From: Pseudomonadota bacterium | GTDB lineage: Bacteria; Pseudomonadota; Gammaproteobacteria; Burkholderiales; Burkholderiaceae_C | Direction of reading: 5' to 3' | Length of the DNA stretch: 44,709 nucleotides | NCBI GenBank assembly: GCA_030538085.1 | Contig: JAUNUR010000021.1 | Coordinates: 1 to 44,709 of the forward strand | Shown here: positions 9,030-18,387 of the stretch, piece by piece | Layout of the letters: each line of letters opens with the position of its first letter | Numbering within the stretch: the stretch's first letter is position 1 | The notes under the pieces: model-generated | What the model was told of the DNA's origin: nothing | Database searches by the model: none | What the model saw: the letters and a program-made list of their open reading frames with translations, nothing else | Program-made: the position numbers and the translations under genes

Positions 9030-10619
9030 CTAGGCTTTGGCGCTCTCCGGCGCCGGTGTGCGGATCAGGTAGTCAAACGCACTCAGCGCTGCCGTGGAGC
9101 CGGCACCCGCCGCCACCACGATCTGCTTGTACGGCACCGTGGTGCAATCGCCCGCCGCGAACACGCCGGGCACGTTGGTCTCGCCGCGCGCGTTGACGAC
9201 GATCTCGCCGAACTTGCTGCGCTCGACGACCTCGCCCAGGAACTCGGTGTTGGGCACCAGACCGATCTGCACGAACACGCCTTCCAGGTCGACGCTGGCA
9301 TCGGTGCCATCGCCGCGGTGCTTGAACTTCAGGCCATTGACCTTGCCGCTCGCACCCGTGATCTCGGTGGTCTGCGCGTTGGTGTGGATGGTCACGTTGG
9401 GTAGGCTCTTGAGCTTTTTTACCAGCACGGCGTCGGCCTTCATCTCGGGCAGGAACTCGAACACGGTGACGTGCTTGACCACGCCAGCCAGGTCGATAGC
9501 TGCCTCGACGCCGGAGTTGCCGCCGCCGATGACGGCCACGTCCTTGCCCTTGAACAGCGGGCCGTCGCAGTGCGGGCAGTAGGCCACGCCCTTGGTCTTG
9601 TATTCCTGCTCGCCCGGCACGTTGACGTTGCGCCAGCGCGCGCCGGTGGCCAGGATGACGGTGCGGCTTTGCAGCGTGCCGCCGTTGTCGAGCTTGACGG
9701 TGACGTAGCCGCCGGGCTGTGCGGCGGGCACCAACTCGGCCACGCGCTGCGTGTTCATGATGTCGACCTCGTAGTTGCGCACGTGCTGCTCCAGCGCGGC
9801 GGCGTAGGCGGGGCCGTTAGTTTCGGGGATGCCGGGGTAGTTGGCGATCTCCATGGTGTCGTTGACCTGGCCGCCGAAGCGCTCGGCCACGACGCCGGTG
9901 CGGATGCCCTTGCGTGCTGCATAAATCGCGGCAGCCGCGCCAGCGGGACCACCGCCGACGATGAGCACCTCGAACGGGGCCTTGGCGGACAGCTTCTCGG
10001 CATCGCGCTTGGCGGCGCCGGTATCGACCTTCTGGATGATTTCTTCCACGCTCATGCGCCCGTTGGCGAAGAACGCGCCGTTCAGGAACACGGTGGGCAC
10101 GCCCATGATCTCGCGCTCTTCGATCTCTTTCTGGAACAGGCCGCCGTCGATGACGGTGGTTTTAATGCGCGGGTTGTAGATGCTCATGAGCGACAGCGCC
10201 TGCACCACGTCGGGGCAGTTGTGGCACGACAGGCTCATGTAGACCTCGAAGTCGAGGTCGACGTCGAGCGCCTTGATCTGCTCCAGCACGTCGGCCTCCA
10301 CCTTGGGTGGGTGGCCGCCGGTCCACAGCAGGGCCAGGATCAGGCTGGTGAACTCGTGCCCCATGGGGATGGCGGCAAAGCGCAGGCTGGTGTTGGCGCC
10401 CTTGGCTGCCAAGGTGAACGATGGCTTGCGCGCGTCGCTGCCATCGGTGCGCAGCGTGATCTTGTCGGGGCGGGCGGCGGCGACTTCTTCGAGCAGTTCG
10501 CGCAGCTCGGTCGACTTGTCGCCGTCGTCCAGCGAGGCCACCATCTCGAACGGCTCCTTCACGCGCTCGAGGTAGGCGGTCAGTTGTTGCTTGATGTCGT
10601 CGTCCAACATGGTGGTCAC
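9030..10619 (-). CDS. ahpF: Alkyl hydroperoxide reductase subunit F
   Basis: A 529-residue flavoprotein that passes electrons from NADH to AhpC. The N-terminal third is a double thioredoxin-like domain with the CxxC pair in [10 protein letters not shown]. The rest is a thioredoxin-reductase-like part with an FAD motif ([17 protein letters not shown]), the redox pair in YCPHCDGP, an NAD motif ([14 protein letters not shown]) and the late FAD motif [12 protein letters not shown]. All expected elements and full length are present. It lies downstream of ahpC on the same strand; a strong hairpin between them suggests that ahpF is reached by read-through or has its own promoter. Confidence 0.97.
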   Translation of the reverse strand: MTTMLDDDIKQQLTAYLERVKEPFEMVASLDDGDKSTELRELLEEVAAARPDKITLRTDGSDARKPSFTLAAKGANTSLRFAAIPMGHEFTSLILALLWTGGHPPKVEADVLEQIKALDVDLDFEVYMSLSCHNCPDVVQALSLMSIYNPRIKTTVIDGGLFQKEIEEREIMGVPTVFLNGAFFANGRMSVEEIIQKVDTGAAKRDAEKLSAKAPFEVLIVGGGPAGAAAAIYAARKGIRTGVVAERFGGQVNDTMEIANYPGIPETNGPAYAAALEQHVRNYEVDIMNTQRVAELVPAAQPGGYVTVKLDNGGTLQSRTVILATGARWRNVNVPGEQEYKTKGVAYCPHCDGPLFKGKDVAVIGGGNSGVEAAIDLAGVVKHVTVFEFLPEMKADAVLVKKLKSLPNVTIHTNAQTTEITGASGKVNGLKFKHRGDGTDASVDLEGVFVQIGLVPNTEFLGEVVERSKFGEIVVNARGETNVPGVFAAGDCTTVPYKQIVVAAGAGSTAALSAFDYLIRTPAPESAKA

Positions 10620-10625
10620 TCCTTG

Positions 10626-10673
10626 TTTGATAGCTGCTGGCGCTTGATGGACGGGCGCCAGAGCCTGATTTTG
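10626..10673. repeat. Copy of dispersed TTTGATAGCT intergenic repeat
   Basis: TTTGATAGCTGC (from 10626) followed by an inverted repeat TGGCGC (10638-10643) / GCGCCA (10655-10660) and AGAGCC...ATTTT. This is the clearest copy of a short element also seen at 39900 and 41488. It lies just upstream of the ahpF start. Confidence 0.6.
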
Positions 10674-10683
10674 TCAATAAAAA

Positions 10684-10721
10684 GCCGAACGGCAGGGCAG
10701 GGCGCCCTGTCGCCGTTCGGC
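10684..10721 (-). terminator. Intrinsic terminator after ahpC
   Basis: A perfect outer stem GCCGAACGGC (10684-10693) / GCCGTTCGGC (10712-10721) encloses a second AGGGC/GCCCT stem. Read on the minus strand it is followed by TTTTTATTG. It lies 38 bases after the ahpC stop and before ahpF, so ahpC transcripts can end here, giving more AhpC than AhpF. Confidence 0.8.
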
Positions 10722-10759
10722 TTGTCGATAAAACGCCGGGGGCGCTTCGTGCAGTGGGC

Positions 10760-11329
10760 TTAGATCTTGCCGACCAGGTCGATGGAGGGCTTCAGCGTCT
10801 TCTCGCCTTCCTTCCACTTGGCGGGGCACACTTCGCCGGGGTGGGCGGCGGTGTACTGGGCGGCCTTCAGCTTGCGCACGGTTTCCTTCACGTCACGGGC
10901 GATTTCGTTGGAGTGCACTTCCATGGTCTTGATCGTGCCGCTGGGGTCGATCACGAAGGTGCCGCGCAGGGCCAGGCCTTCTTCGGGGATGTGCACGCCG
11001 AAGGCGTTGGTCAGTTGGTGCGTGGGGTCGCCCACCAGGAAGAACTTGGCCTTGCCGACGGCGTCGGACGTCTCGTGCCACACCTTGTGGCTGAAGTGCG
11101 TGTCGGTGGTGACGATGTACACCTCGGCATTGGCCTGTTGGAATTCGGCGTAGTGGTCGGCCGCGTCCTCAATCTCGGTCGGGCAGTTGAAGGTGAAGGC
11201 AGCGGGCATGAAGATGACCACGGACCAGTTCTTGCCGTTGGACAGGTTTTTCTCGGTGACTTCCTCGAACTGGCCGTTGTGGAAGGCCTGGGCCTTGAAG
11301 GGCTGGACTTGGGTGTTGATCAGGGACAT
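10760..11329 (-). CDS. ahpC: Alkyl hydroperoxide reductase subunit C (peroxiredoxin)
   Basis: A 189-residue typical 2-Cys peroxiredoxin. The peroxidatic cysteine is C49 in AFTFNCPTEIED and the resolving cysteine is in GEVCPAKW near the C-terminus. It reduces hydrogen peroxide and organic hydroperoxides and is recycled by AhpF, encoded next. It starts MSLINTQVQPFKAQAFHNG, the usual family N-terminus. An OxyR-like site lies just upstream (11370-11414), so peroxide induction is likely. Confidence 0.97.
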   Translation of the reverse strand: MSLINTQVQPFKAQAFHNGQFEEVTEKNLSNGKNWSVVIFMPAAFTFNCPTEIEDAADHYAEFQQANAEVYIVTTDTHFSHKVWHETSDAVGKAKFFLVGDPTHQLTNAFGVHIPEEGLALRGTFVIDPSGTIKTMEVHSNEIARDVKETVRKLKAAQYTAAHPGEVCPAKWKEGEKTLKPSIDLVGKI

Positions 11330-11369
11330 GCGTGTTCTCCTTGGTTGATGAAGTTGCGATGCGTGAAGT

Positions 11370-11414
11370 ATAGATTAGAGCTATTGAATTTGCGATTCAT
11401 TTCGTCTAATCTAT
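11370..11414. promoter_or_regulatory. OxyR-type operator and promoter of ahpC
   Basis: ATAG-N7-CTAT at 11370-11384 matches a half of the OxyR tetrad motif. The whole region is a 10-bp perfect inverted repeat, ATAGATTAGA (11370-11379) / TCTAATCTAT (11405-11414). On the minus strand a TATACT -10 box (11372-11367) overlaps its ahpC-proximal edge, with a poor -35, as expected for an activated promoter. Confidence 0.6.
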
Positions 11415-11511
11415 TTTTAGGCAAAAGCTATAGAGCCATTTTTGCCAGCGCACGGCGCCAGCAACGGCGCAGCTTACCGCAGAAGCAGTGACAAACGGGT
11501 GTCTGGATGTC

Positions 11512-11540
11512 AATGTCCGCGGGTGTGCTTGGCGGACATT
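11512..11540 (-). terminator. Stem-loop after the bactofilin gene
   Basis: A perfect 9-bp stem AATGTCCGC (11512-11520) / GCGGACATT (11532-11540) lies 21 bases after the bactofilin stop. No T-run follows on the minus strand, so it may be an RNA 3' end stabiliser rather than a true intrinsic terminator. Confidence 0.35.
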
Positions 11541-11561
11541 GGGTGCGGGCCGGAAGCGGGC

Positions 11562-12002
11562 TCAGTCCTTGGGCGTCTTGGGCGTGGACTGGTCGGTGCT
11601 TGGGTTGAAGGGCAGCACGGGAGGGGTGCCGCCGTCACGCATGGTGACGCTGCCCTGGTAGCGCGCCCCTGGATCGACCTGCAGGGTTTCGGCCTCGATG
11701 TTGCCGTGGATCTGCGCGCTGGCCTGCAGGTGCAGGCGCTGGGCGTGCACGTTGCCCTCCAGCCGGCCCAGCACCAGCAGGTCGGCGGCGTGCACGTCGC
11801 CCTTGACGCTGCCGGTTTCGCCGATGATGGCGCGGCCCTCGGCCCGCAGGGTGCCCTGGATGCGGCCATCCACCTTGATCGAGTTCTTGGTCGTCAGATC
11901 GCCTTCCAGCGTGCACTGATCGGCAATGATGGTGTCGATCTGCTTGCCGGACGAGGTGTCGGTGAACGCGCGGGTGGAGGACTTGTCTCGGGAGCCGAAC
12001 AT
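11562..12002 (-). CDS. Bactofilin family polymer-forming protein
   Basis: A 146-residue protein with the central beta-helical DUF583 domain, about residues 22-115 (TIIADQCTLEGDLTTKNSIK through HGNIEAETLQVDPG), flanked by disordered ends rich in T, P and D. Bactofilins polymerise without nucleotides into membrane-associated filaments that scaffold cell-wall enzymes or shape cell poles. ATG at 12002 gives the usual short N-terminus MFGSRDKSS. The gene upstream, 31 bases away, encodes an M23 peptidase. This pairing is recurrent in proteobacteria and suggests that the filament positions the peptidase. Confidence 0.92.
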   Translation of the reverse strand: MFGSRDKSSTRAFTDTSSGKQIDTIIADQCTLEGDLTTKNSIKVDGRIQGTLRAEGRAIIGETGSVKGDVHAADLLVLGRLEGNVHAQRLHLQASAQIHGNIEAETLQVDPGARYQGSVTMRDGGTPPVLPFNPSTDQSTPKTPKD

Positions 12003-12033
12003 GCAGCGGGCCTTACTGGGATTCAAGAAGTGA

Positions 12034-12945
12034 TCAGGGATTGGAATCAGCGGCGTCGTTGAGCGCCAGAAACTGCTCGGGGTTCTGCCGTTCGCCACGC
12101 CGCTGCACCTCGTAATGCAGATGCGGGCCGGTGGAGCGGCCAGTGGAGCCCAGCAGGCCCACCACTTCGCCAGCGGTCAGTTGCTGGCCTTTCTCAACCT
12201 CGATGCGCGACAGGTGCGCGTACAGCGTGTTGTAGCCGTGGGCGTGCGCCACTTCCACCAGATTGCCGTAGCCGCCTTGCCAGCCGGCGAACACCACGCG
12301 GCCAGCGGCGGTGACCTGCACGGGATCGCCCGTGGTGCCCTTGAAGTCGAGCCCGCCATGCGATTCGGCGCCACGGCCGGTGAAGGGGTTGGCGCGTTCG
12401 CCAAAGGCGGAGGTCATCCCCCCCTCGTGCGGCAGGCCCAGGGGGATGGATTGCAGCGCCTCCAGCAGGTTGCTGGCGTCGTTCGCGAAGCTGCCGGTGT
12501 AGGGCACGGGCTTGCCTACCTGGGCTTGCATGATCGGGCCACCGGCCGCGGGGTTGGGCTGGCCCTTGGGCGGCTCGATGGAAACCGGCTTGACGTTGAC
12601 GCCGCGCGCCTGCAGGTAGGTCTGCAGGTCGCCAATCATCTGTTCGGACTTTTTCAGCGCCGCCAGCTTGGCATTGATCTCGGCGGATGTGAAGTTCTTC
12701 AGGTCCGCCACTTCCTGGCGCAGGGCGTTGATTTCCTGCCGGCGTTCGTTCAGCGCCTGCTGGCTGTCCGCGCGGGAGATCAGGTGCTGCGCGCCCAGGC
12801 CCACCAGCCCCACGCCCAGCAGCACGGTGCTGGCACCCAGGCCCATCAGCAGCGGCCGAAGCCAGGCAAGCAGCCGGGTGTCGACTTCAAGAGAGCGTGT
12901 CTGCTCGGGCGTGACGATGAGAACGGTGGATCGAGCCATGGGCAT
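12034..12945 (-). CDS. M23 (LytM) family metallopeptidase, membrane-anchored
   Basis: A 303-residue protein: cytoplasmic start, one membrane helix (WLRPLLMGLGASTVLLGVGL, about residues 29-48), a coiled coil (near 60-115, SQQALNERRQEINALRQEV), a linker, and a C-terminal LytM domain with the zinc motifs SHGGLDF and GPHLHYEV. It probably cleaves peptidoglycan cross-links or activates amidases in the periplasm. Both metal motifs are intact, so it is likely active. Start could be the ATG at 12945 or the one at 12939. It precedes a bactofilin gene, probably in one operon. Confidence 0.93.
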   Translation of the reverse strand: MPMARSTVLIVTPEQTRSLEVDTRLLAWLRPLLMGLGASTVLLGVGLVGLGAQHLISRADSQQALNERRQEINALRQEVADLKNFTSAEINAKLAALKKSEQMIGDLQTYLQARGVNVKPVSIEPPKGQPNPAAGGPIMQAQVGKPVPYTGSFANDASNLLEALQSIPLGLPHEGGMTSAFGERANPFTGRGAESHGGLDFKGTTGDPVQVTAAGRVVFAGWQGGYGNLVEVAHAHGYNTLYAHLSRIEVEKGQQLTAGEVVGLLGSTGRSTGPHLHYEVQRRGERQNPEQFLALNDAADSNP

Positions 12946-13201
12946 GCAGAAAAAAAGCGGTGCAGTGGAAAGGGGCCGTGAAGCCCCTTTAAAGCGAAAG
13001 CCTGTAGCCTAGCGAGACCAGCCGGGCCTGGTTTTGACACAGCGCACCAATCGCGCATTTGTCAAGCAGGGGAGTGTAGGACGAAATCCTCTCGGATGGT
13101 AGTTAAAAGTGTTGCGAAGTGGTGCGGCATGTGCGCCAGGTCAGCGGATTTGCTTTTGCTGGATTGACTTGGCGCACGTGTCGGCTGATCGGCTTGGAGA
13201 A
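12946..13201 (-). other. Gap between rne and the M23 gene with a stem-loop
   Basis: No gene is visible. A perfect stem AAAGGGGC (12969-12976) / GCCCCTTT (12983-12990) lies about 24 bases before the M23 start. On the minus strand a run of seven T occurs 13 bases further on. It could end rne transcripts poorly or form part of the M23 leader. The rest holds nothing recognisable. Confidence 0.35.
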
Positions 13202-16111
13202 TCAATGCCCTGGTGTACCGCCTTGCTCGAACGGCAGGGTGACCTGGCGCAGATCCTTGCGCGTTTCGACCAGTACCAGCGGGCCTTCGTCGATCTCGAC
13301 CAGCGGCGGGCGCTCGCGCGGCACGTGGATCGGCTGTGGCTCGGCGGCGATGGCGGCCTGCACGCTGGCGACTTTGTCGGCGTCGGAGTTCACCCACTGC
13401 AGACCGGCGGCTTGCGCCAGCGATTCCAGCTCGCCCAGCGGCAGGGCGAAGGGCGTTACCTTGGGCATGCCTGCCGTTTGCGGCGCGGCATGGCCGTTGG
13501 TGGCGGCAGAGGCAGGTGCCTGAGCGGCTTCGGACACCATGGCTTGCGGCGCTTGCCGCGCTAGCGCCTGAGCTGGTTTTTCCTCGGACTCGGAAACCGT
13601 GGTGGCGGTCGCCGTGGCCGCATCGGCGGCCCCGCTGCGCGTGAAGTACGAGCGCGGTGCGTCGCTGCCAGCTTCGGGCGCGGTCTGCGCCACGGTGCCA
13701 TCGGCCGACACGCTGCCGGGCAGCTCGGCGGCGCGCTCGTCGCGGCGCTCGCTGTTGCGGTCGCGGCGGTCACGGCCATAGCGGTCGCGCGAACGGCGTT
13801 CGCGGCGCTCTTCGGCTTGCGGGGCGTCACCGTTGGTGTCGGATGTGGGGCTGCCGTCGGGCAGGGCAGCGGCCAGTGCCGTGGTGGCGATGGCCGCGTC
13901 GTCTTGCGGCTGGCCGTCGGCGCGCTCGGCGCGGTCGCCACGCTCGCGGCGGCCCTCGCCACGATTGCGGCGGCCTTCGCCGCGCTCACCGCGTTCACCA
14001 CGCGGCGGACGGGCGCTGGTGTCGATGCTGGCGTCTTGCCCGGCCACGTCGGTCGTCGGGCTGTCGCTCGGCACGGCGTCGCGGCGCTCGCGCTGGCGGT
14101 CGCCGCGTGGGCCGCGGTCGCCACGCTCACTGCGTTCGCCGTTGCGGCGGCTGCCGTCGCGCTGGCCGCTGCGGGATTCGCCCTGGCCCTCGGCGCGGGT
14201 TTCGCTGCGGCGCTCGTCGCTGCCGCGGCCGTCGCTGCGTTCACCACGCTGGCCGCCACGGCCACCGCGTCCGCCACGGCGTTCGCTGTCGCGGCCACCA
14301 CGGCTTTCGCGCTTTTCGGTGGCGGGGGTGGGCGTCGGCGCGGGGGCTGGCACGGGTGCGGGTGGCGGGGCGCTGCCGAACAGGCTCTTCAGCCAGCCTA
14401 TCAGGCCGGCCGATGCAGGGGCGGCGGCGGGTGCCAAGGCCACCGGTGCAGGGGCCACGGCGGGCGCCGTCGCCACCGGCTCGGGCTTGGCCTCGGCCAC
14501 CGGCGCCGGGCTGTCGCGCAGCACACCCTTGATGACAGGCTGCTGGCGGTTGGTCGGCTCCTGGCTGCGGCGGGTGACGGTGGTCGGGTCCTCGAACTCC
14601 TCGGCCAGCTTGTAGCTGGAGTCGATGTCGTCCAGGCGCGGGTCGTCGTGCTTCAGGCGTTCCAGCTTGTAGTGCGGCGTCTCCAGCGTCTTGTTGGGCA
14701 CCAGGGTGACGTTGACGCGCTGCTTGAGCTCGATCTTGGCGATTTCGGGGCGCTTCTCGTTCAGCAGGAAGCTGGCCACTTCCACCGGCACCTGCACATG
14801 GACGGCGGCGGTGTTGTCCTTCATGCACTCTTCCTGAATGATGCGCAGGATCTGCAGCGCCGACGATTCGGTGTCGCGCACGTGGCCGGAGCCGCCGCAG
14901 CGCGGGCAGGGGATGGAGGCACCTTCGGACAGCGCGGGCTTCAGGCGCTGGCGGCTCATCTCCAGCAGGCCGAACTTGCTGATGGAGCCGAACTGCACGC
15001 GGGCGCGGTCCTGGCGCAGGGCCTCGCGCAGACGGTTTTCGACCTCGCGGCGGTTCTTGGCCTCTTCCATGTCGATGAAGTCGATCACGATCAGGCCGCC
15101 CAAATCGCGCAGGCGCATCTGGCGCGCCACCTCGTCGGCGGCCTCCAGGTTGGTGCGGGTGGCGGTTTCCTCGATGTCGCCGCCCTTGATGGCGCGCGCC
15201 GAGTTGACGTCCACCGCCACCAGCGCCTCGGCGTGGTCGATCACGATGGCGCCGCCCGAGGGCAGGGTGACGGTGCGCGAGTAGGCCGATTCGATCTGGT
15301 GCTCGATCTGAAAGCGGCTGAACAGCGGCGCGTTGTCGCGGTAGCGCTTCACGCGGTACGCCTGCTCGGGCATCACGTGGCTCATGAACTGGTGCGCCTG
15401 CTCGTAGATGTCATCCGTGTCGATCAGGATGTCACCGATGTCCGAGTTGAAATAGTCGCGGATGGCGCGGATGACGAGGTTGCTCTCCTGATAGATCAGG
15501 AAGGCGCCCTTGCCGGCCTTGGCGGCGCCGTCCACGGCGTCCCACAGCTTCAGCAGGTAGTTCAGGTCCCATTGCAACTCGGGCGCGGTGCGGCCGATGC
15601 CGGCGGTGCGGGCGATGATGCTCATGCCTTTCGGGTATTCGAGCTGGTCCATCGCCTCTTTCAGCTCGGCGCGGTCCTCGCCCTCGATACGGCGGCTGAC
15701 GCCACCGCCGCGCGGGTTGTTGGGCATCAGCACCACGTAGCGGCCCGCCAGGCTGATGAAGGTGGTCAGCGCGGCGCCCTTGTTGCCGCGCTCTTCCTTC
15801 TCGACCTGGACCAGCAACTCCTGGCCTTCCTTGATCACGTCGTTGATCTTGGCCTGGCTGGGCGACACGCCCTCGGCAAAATACTGGCGCGAGATTTCCT
15901 TGAACGGCAGAAAGCCGTGGCGGTCTTCGCCGTAGTCGACGAAGCAGGCCTCCAGCGACGGCTCGACGCGCGTGACCACCGCCTTGTAGATGTTGCCCTT
16001 GCGCTGTTCGCGCCCTTCGATCTCGATCTCGTAATCGAGCAGTTTCTGTCCATCGACGATCGCCAGGCGGCGCTCTTCGGCCTGCGTGGCGTTGATCAGC
16101 ATCCGTTTCAT
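13202..16111 (-). CDS. rne: Ribonuclease E
   Basis: A 969-residue endoribonuclease and degradosome scaffold. The catalytic half has an S1 domain (about 35-125), the two metal-binding aspartates D301 ([10 protein letters not shown]) and D344 (LIVIDFIDM), and the zinc link C402-P-R-C405. It cuts AU-rich single-stranded RNA for mRNA turnover and rRNA/tRNA maturation. From about 520 on, the sequence is low complexity: a proline/alanine linker, then a long arginine-, glycine- and glutamate-rich stretch ([20 protein letters not shown]) expected to be disordered and RNA-binding, and a conserved-looking end ([16 protein letters not shown]). The start has a good ribosome site (GAAGGA). It is divergent from rluC, as in many proteobacteria. 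Confidence 0.96.
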   Translation of the reverse strand: MKRMLINATQAEERRLAIVDGQKLLDYEIEIEGREQRKGNIYKAVVTRVEPSLEACFVDYGEDRHGFLPFKEISRQYFAEGVSPSQAKINDVIKEGQELLVQVEKEERGNKGAALTTFISLAGRYVVLMPNNPRGGGVSRRIEGEDRAELKEAMDQLEYPKGMSIIARTAGIGRTAPELQWDLNYLLKLWDAVDGAAKAGKGAFLIYQESNLVIRAIRDYFNSDIGDILIDTDDIYEQAHQFMSHVMPEQAYRVKRYRDNAPLFSRFQIEHQIESAYSRTVTLPSGGAIVIDHAEALVAVDVNSARAIKGGDIEETATRTNLEAADEVARQMRLRDLGGLIVIDFIDMEEAKNRREVENRLREALRQDRARVQFGSISKFGLLEMSRQRLKPALSEGASIPCPRCGGSGHVRDTESSALQILRIIQEECMKDNTAAVHVQVPVEVASFLLNEKRPEIAKIELKQRVNVTLVPNKTLETPHYKLERLKHDDPRLDDIDSSYKLAEEFEDPTTVTRRSQEPTNRQQPVIKGVLRDSPAPVAEAKPEPVATAPAVAPAPVALAPAAAPASAGLIGWLKSLFGSAPPPAPVPAPAPTPTPATEKRESRGGRDSERRGGRGGRGGQRGERSDGRGSDERRSETRAEGQGESRSGQRDGSRRNGERSERGDRGPRGDRQRERRDAVPSDSPTTDVAGQDASIDTSARPPRGERGERGEGRRNRGEGRRERGDRAERADGQPQDDAAIATTALAAALPDGSPTSDTNGDAPQAEERRERRSRDRYGRDRRDRNSERRDERAAELPGSVSADGTVAQTAPEAGSDAPRSYFTRSGAADAATATATTVSESEEKPAQALARQAPQAMVSEAAQAPASAATNGHAAPQTAGMPKVTPFALPLGELESLAQAAGLQWVNSDADKVASVQAAIAAEPQPIHVPRERPPLVEIDEGPLVLVETRKDLRQVTLPFEQGGTPGH

Positions 16112-16715
16112 GATGCGTTGTCCTTCAAATCAAAAGCAGCGGGCGGCTTCCCCAAGGGGAAAACCCAAGATGCCTTGGACGGCGCAATGAAACGGGCGGA
16201 ATGGCCGCGGCGACTGACTTTTGGGGAGAAGGCGTGCGGTGCGCGCGCCTTCATGCTGGCCGCTGGGGTTCAGCGGCCAGGGTCAGGCGGGCTGGCTTGG
16301 ATGGGTGCGAGGGCTGCCCAAAGCGAAGTTGCTACATGAAAAGTAGCTGCTCGCGCTGGGTGGGCGCTGGCTGGGGCGGTACTTGGCTTGAAAACCGCCA
16401 GCCGCAGCCAGCGTGTCAGGGCCATGATCAATGCCATCAGCACAACAAGAGTCTCGCTTCGATCCGACCCGCGGGCACCATCACTTTGGGGTGGCCTGCC
16501 GGTCATGGGTATTCCGTGTTCAGTGTTTCATCACGTCGGCCTGATCCTGCGCTTTTCTTGGCGTGCCTGCCCGATTCGTGGGGGCAGGGCGCTTTCTTGT
16601 GCAGGTGCGGCATCGACCTTGTACTGGCGGCTGCTCGTGGGCGGGTGGAATAGACTACCCGCTCATTCGGGCGGTGACTTCCATTTCAAATTCAACCACT
16701 TACGGCCGGTTGCCA
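16112..16715. other. Divergent rne/rluC intergenic region with leader hairpins
   Basis: About 600 bases without a credible gene. Two hairpins lie next to each other on the rne side: AAGGCG (16229-16234) / CGCCTT (16246-16251), and a perfect 10-bp stem CTGGCCGCTG (16256-16265) / CAGCGGCCAG (16271-16280) with a 5-base loop. In E. coli, the long structured rne leader lets RNase E degrade its own mRNA. The length and hairpins here fit the same idea, but I see no sequence match. Promoters for both genes must be here; I could not identify convincing boxes. Confidence 0.45.
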
Positions 16716-17699
16716 GTGAATCGCATTATAGGTGCCAAAGCGGCCTCGCCGCTGGCTCAGGGCAAACCCCAGGTCGGCTGGCTGACGGTGGACGCCGAGA
16801 GCGCCGGCCAGCGCCTGGACAACTTCCTGATCCGCCACCTTAAAGGCGTGCCCAAGACCCACGTCTACCGCATCATCCGCAGCGGCGAAGTGCGCGTGAA
16901 CAAGGGCCGCGCCGCCGCTGACACGCGGGTGGCGGCGGGCGACGTGGTGCGGGTGCCGCCGGTGCGGGTGAGCGAACGCTCGCCCGAGGACAAGGCTGCC
17001 GCCGCGCCAGCGCGCGAATTCCCGATCCTGCTGGAAGACGAACACCTGATCGCGCTCGACAAGCCCGCCGGCGTGGCGGTGCATGGCGGCTCGGGCGTGA
17101 GCTTTGGCGTCATCGAGCAGTTGCGCCGGGCACGCCCGGATGCCCGCTTTCTGGAACTGGTGCACCGGCTCGACCGCGAAACCAGCGGCATCCTGCTGGT
17201 GGCCAAGAGGCGCAGCGCGCTCAAACATCTGCAGGACCAGTTCCGTGAGCGCGAAACCGGCAAGACCTACCTGGCGCTGGTGCTGGGCGACTGGCCCGAG
17301 CGGTTGAAGGTGATCGACGCGCCACTGCGCAAGTACCTGCTGGAAGATGGCGAGCGGCGCGTGAAGACGACAAGCAAGGACGACCCGGACGGTATGCGCT
17401 CGATCAGCCTGGTGAAGGTGCGCGAGCGCCTGAACGGCTTCACCCTGCTTGAAGTGACCATCAAGACGGGCCGCACGCACCAGATCCGCGTGCACCTGGC
17501 ATCGCAGGGTCACCCGATCGCGGGTGATGATAAATATGGTGATTTCGAGCGCAACAAGGCCATGCAAAAGCAGGGGTTGAAGCGCATGTTCCTGCACGCG
17601 TGGCGGCTACAGTTCGTGCATCCGGCCACGGCGCAGGCCGTGGAACTGCACGGCCCTCTGCCCGCCGATCTGGCTTCTTTTCTTCCACGCTCTCCATGA
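16716..17699 (+). CDS. rluC: 23S rRNA pseudouridine synthase, RluC type
   Basis: A 327-residue RluA-family enzyme. An N-terminal S4 RNA-binding domain (QRLDNFLIRHLKGVPKTHVY, about residues 30-90) is followed by the catalytic domain with the nucleophilic aspartate D153 in HRLDRETSGILLVAK and the late motif GRTHQIRVHLASQGHPI. RluC modifies uridines 955, 2504 and 2580 of 23S rRNA in E. coli; position next to rne supports RluC rather than RluA or RluD. GTG at 16716 gives a start that leaves about 20 residues before the S4 domain; longer upstream extension looks non-coding. Its stop overlaps the next gene (ATGA). Confidence 0.9.
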   Translation: MNRIIGAKAASPLAQGKPQVGWLTVDAESAGQRLDNFLIRHLKGVPKTHVYRIIRSGEVRVNKGRAAADTRVAAGDVVRVPPVRVSERSPEDKAAAAPAREFPILLEDEHLIALDKPAGVAVHGGSGVSFGVIEQLRRARPDARFLELVHRLDRETSGILLVAKRRSALKHLQDQFRERETGKTYLALVLGDWPERLKVIDAPLRKYLLEDGERRVKTTSKDDPDGMRSISLVKVRERLNGFTLLEVTIKTGRTHQIRVHLASQGHPIAGDDKYGDFERNKAMQKQGLKRMFLHAWRLQFVHPATAQAVELHGPLPADLASFLPRSP

Positions 17700-18358
17700 C
17701 CCGCCCGCGCCAATTCGACCTGATCTGCTTCGACTGGGACGGCACCCTGTTCGATTCCACAGCCATCATCGTGCGCAGCATCCAGCAGGCGGTGCTGGAC
17801 GTGGGCGGTGCTAAGCCCACTGACAAAGCCGCCGCTTATGTGATCGGCATGGCGCTGATCCCGGCGCTGGCGCACGCCGCGCCCGACGTGCCGAAAGAAA
17901 AATACCCGCTGCTGGGCGAACGCTACCGCCACCACTATCTGGCGCGCCAGCACGACATCAGCCTGTTCGACGGCGTGCTGCCCATGCTGGCCGATCTGAA
18001 AAGCCGCCACCACTGGCTCACGGTGGCCACCGGCAAGAGCCGCCGAGGCCTGGACGACGTGCTGGCCTCGCGCCAGTTGCATGGCATCTTCGACGGCTCA
18101 CGCACGGCGGACGAAACCGCCGGCAAGCCGCACCCGCGCATGCTGCACGAGTTGATGCGCGAGTTCGGCGCCGAGCCCGAGCGCACGCTGATGATCGGCG
18201 ACACCACCCACGATTTGCAGATGGCCGTGAACGCCGGCTGCGCCAGCGTGGGCGTGAGCTACGGCGCGCACGCGCCGGGTGAGTTCCACGCCCTCGGCCC
18301 GCGCTTCATCGCCCATTCGGCTGGCGAACTGCACCGCTGGCTGGCCGACAACGCCTGA
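17696..18358 (+). CDS. HAD-superfamily phosphatase (Gph-like)
   Basis: A 220-residue hydrolase with the HAD motifs: motif I CFDWDGTLFDS (about residues 11-21, the first Asp being the nucleophile), motif II VATGKSRRGLD, and motif IV GDTTHDLQMAVNAG. A helical cap lies between motifs I and II, as in the phosphoglycolate phosphatase group. The physiological substrate cannot be deduced. It overlaps the rluC stop by 4 bases and is followed after 29 bases by a Rieske protein gene, so the three are probably one transcript. Confidence 0.9.
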   Translation: MTRPRQFDLICFDWDGTLFDSTAIIVRSIQQAVLDVGGAKPTDKAAAYVIGMALIPALAHAAPDVPKEKYPLLGERYRHHYLARQHDISLFDGVLPMLADLKSRHHWLTVATGKSRRGLDDVLASRQLHGIFDGSRTADETAGKPHPRMLHELMREFGAEPERTLMIGDTTHDLQMAVNAGCASVGVSYGAHAPGEFHALGPRFIAHSAGELHRWLADNA

Positions 18359-18387
18359 GTTACTGGTTTTTTGACTGTCGTTTCCAT

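Noticed and set aside
13817-16339. Open frame of 840 codons antisense to rne
   Set aside because: It is the mirror of the strongly biased rne sequence; the product is histidine- and valine-rich without domains. rne has all its catalytic motifs on the other strand.
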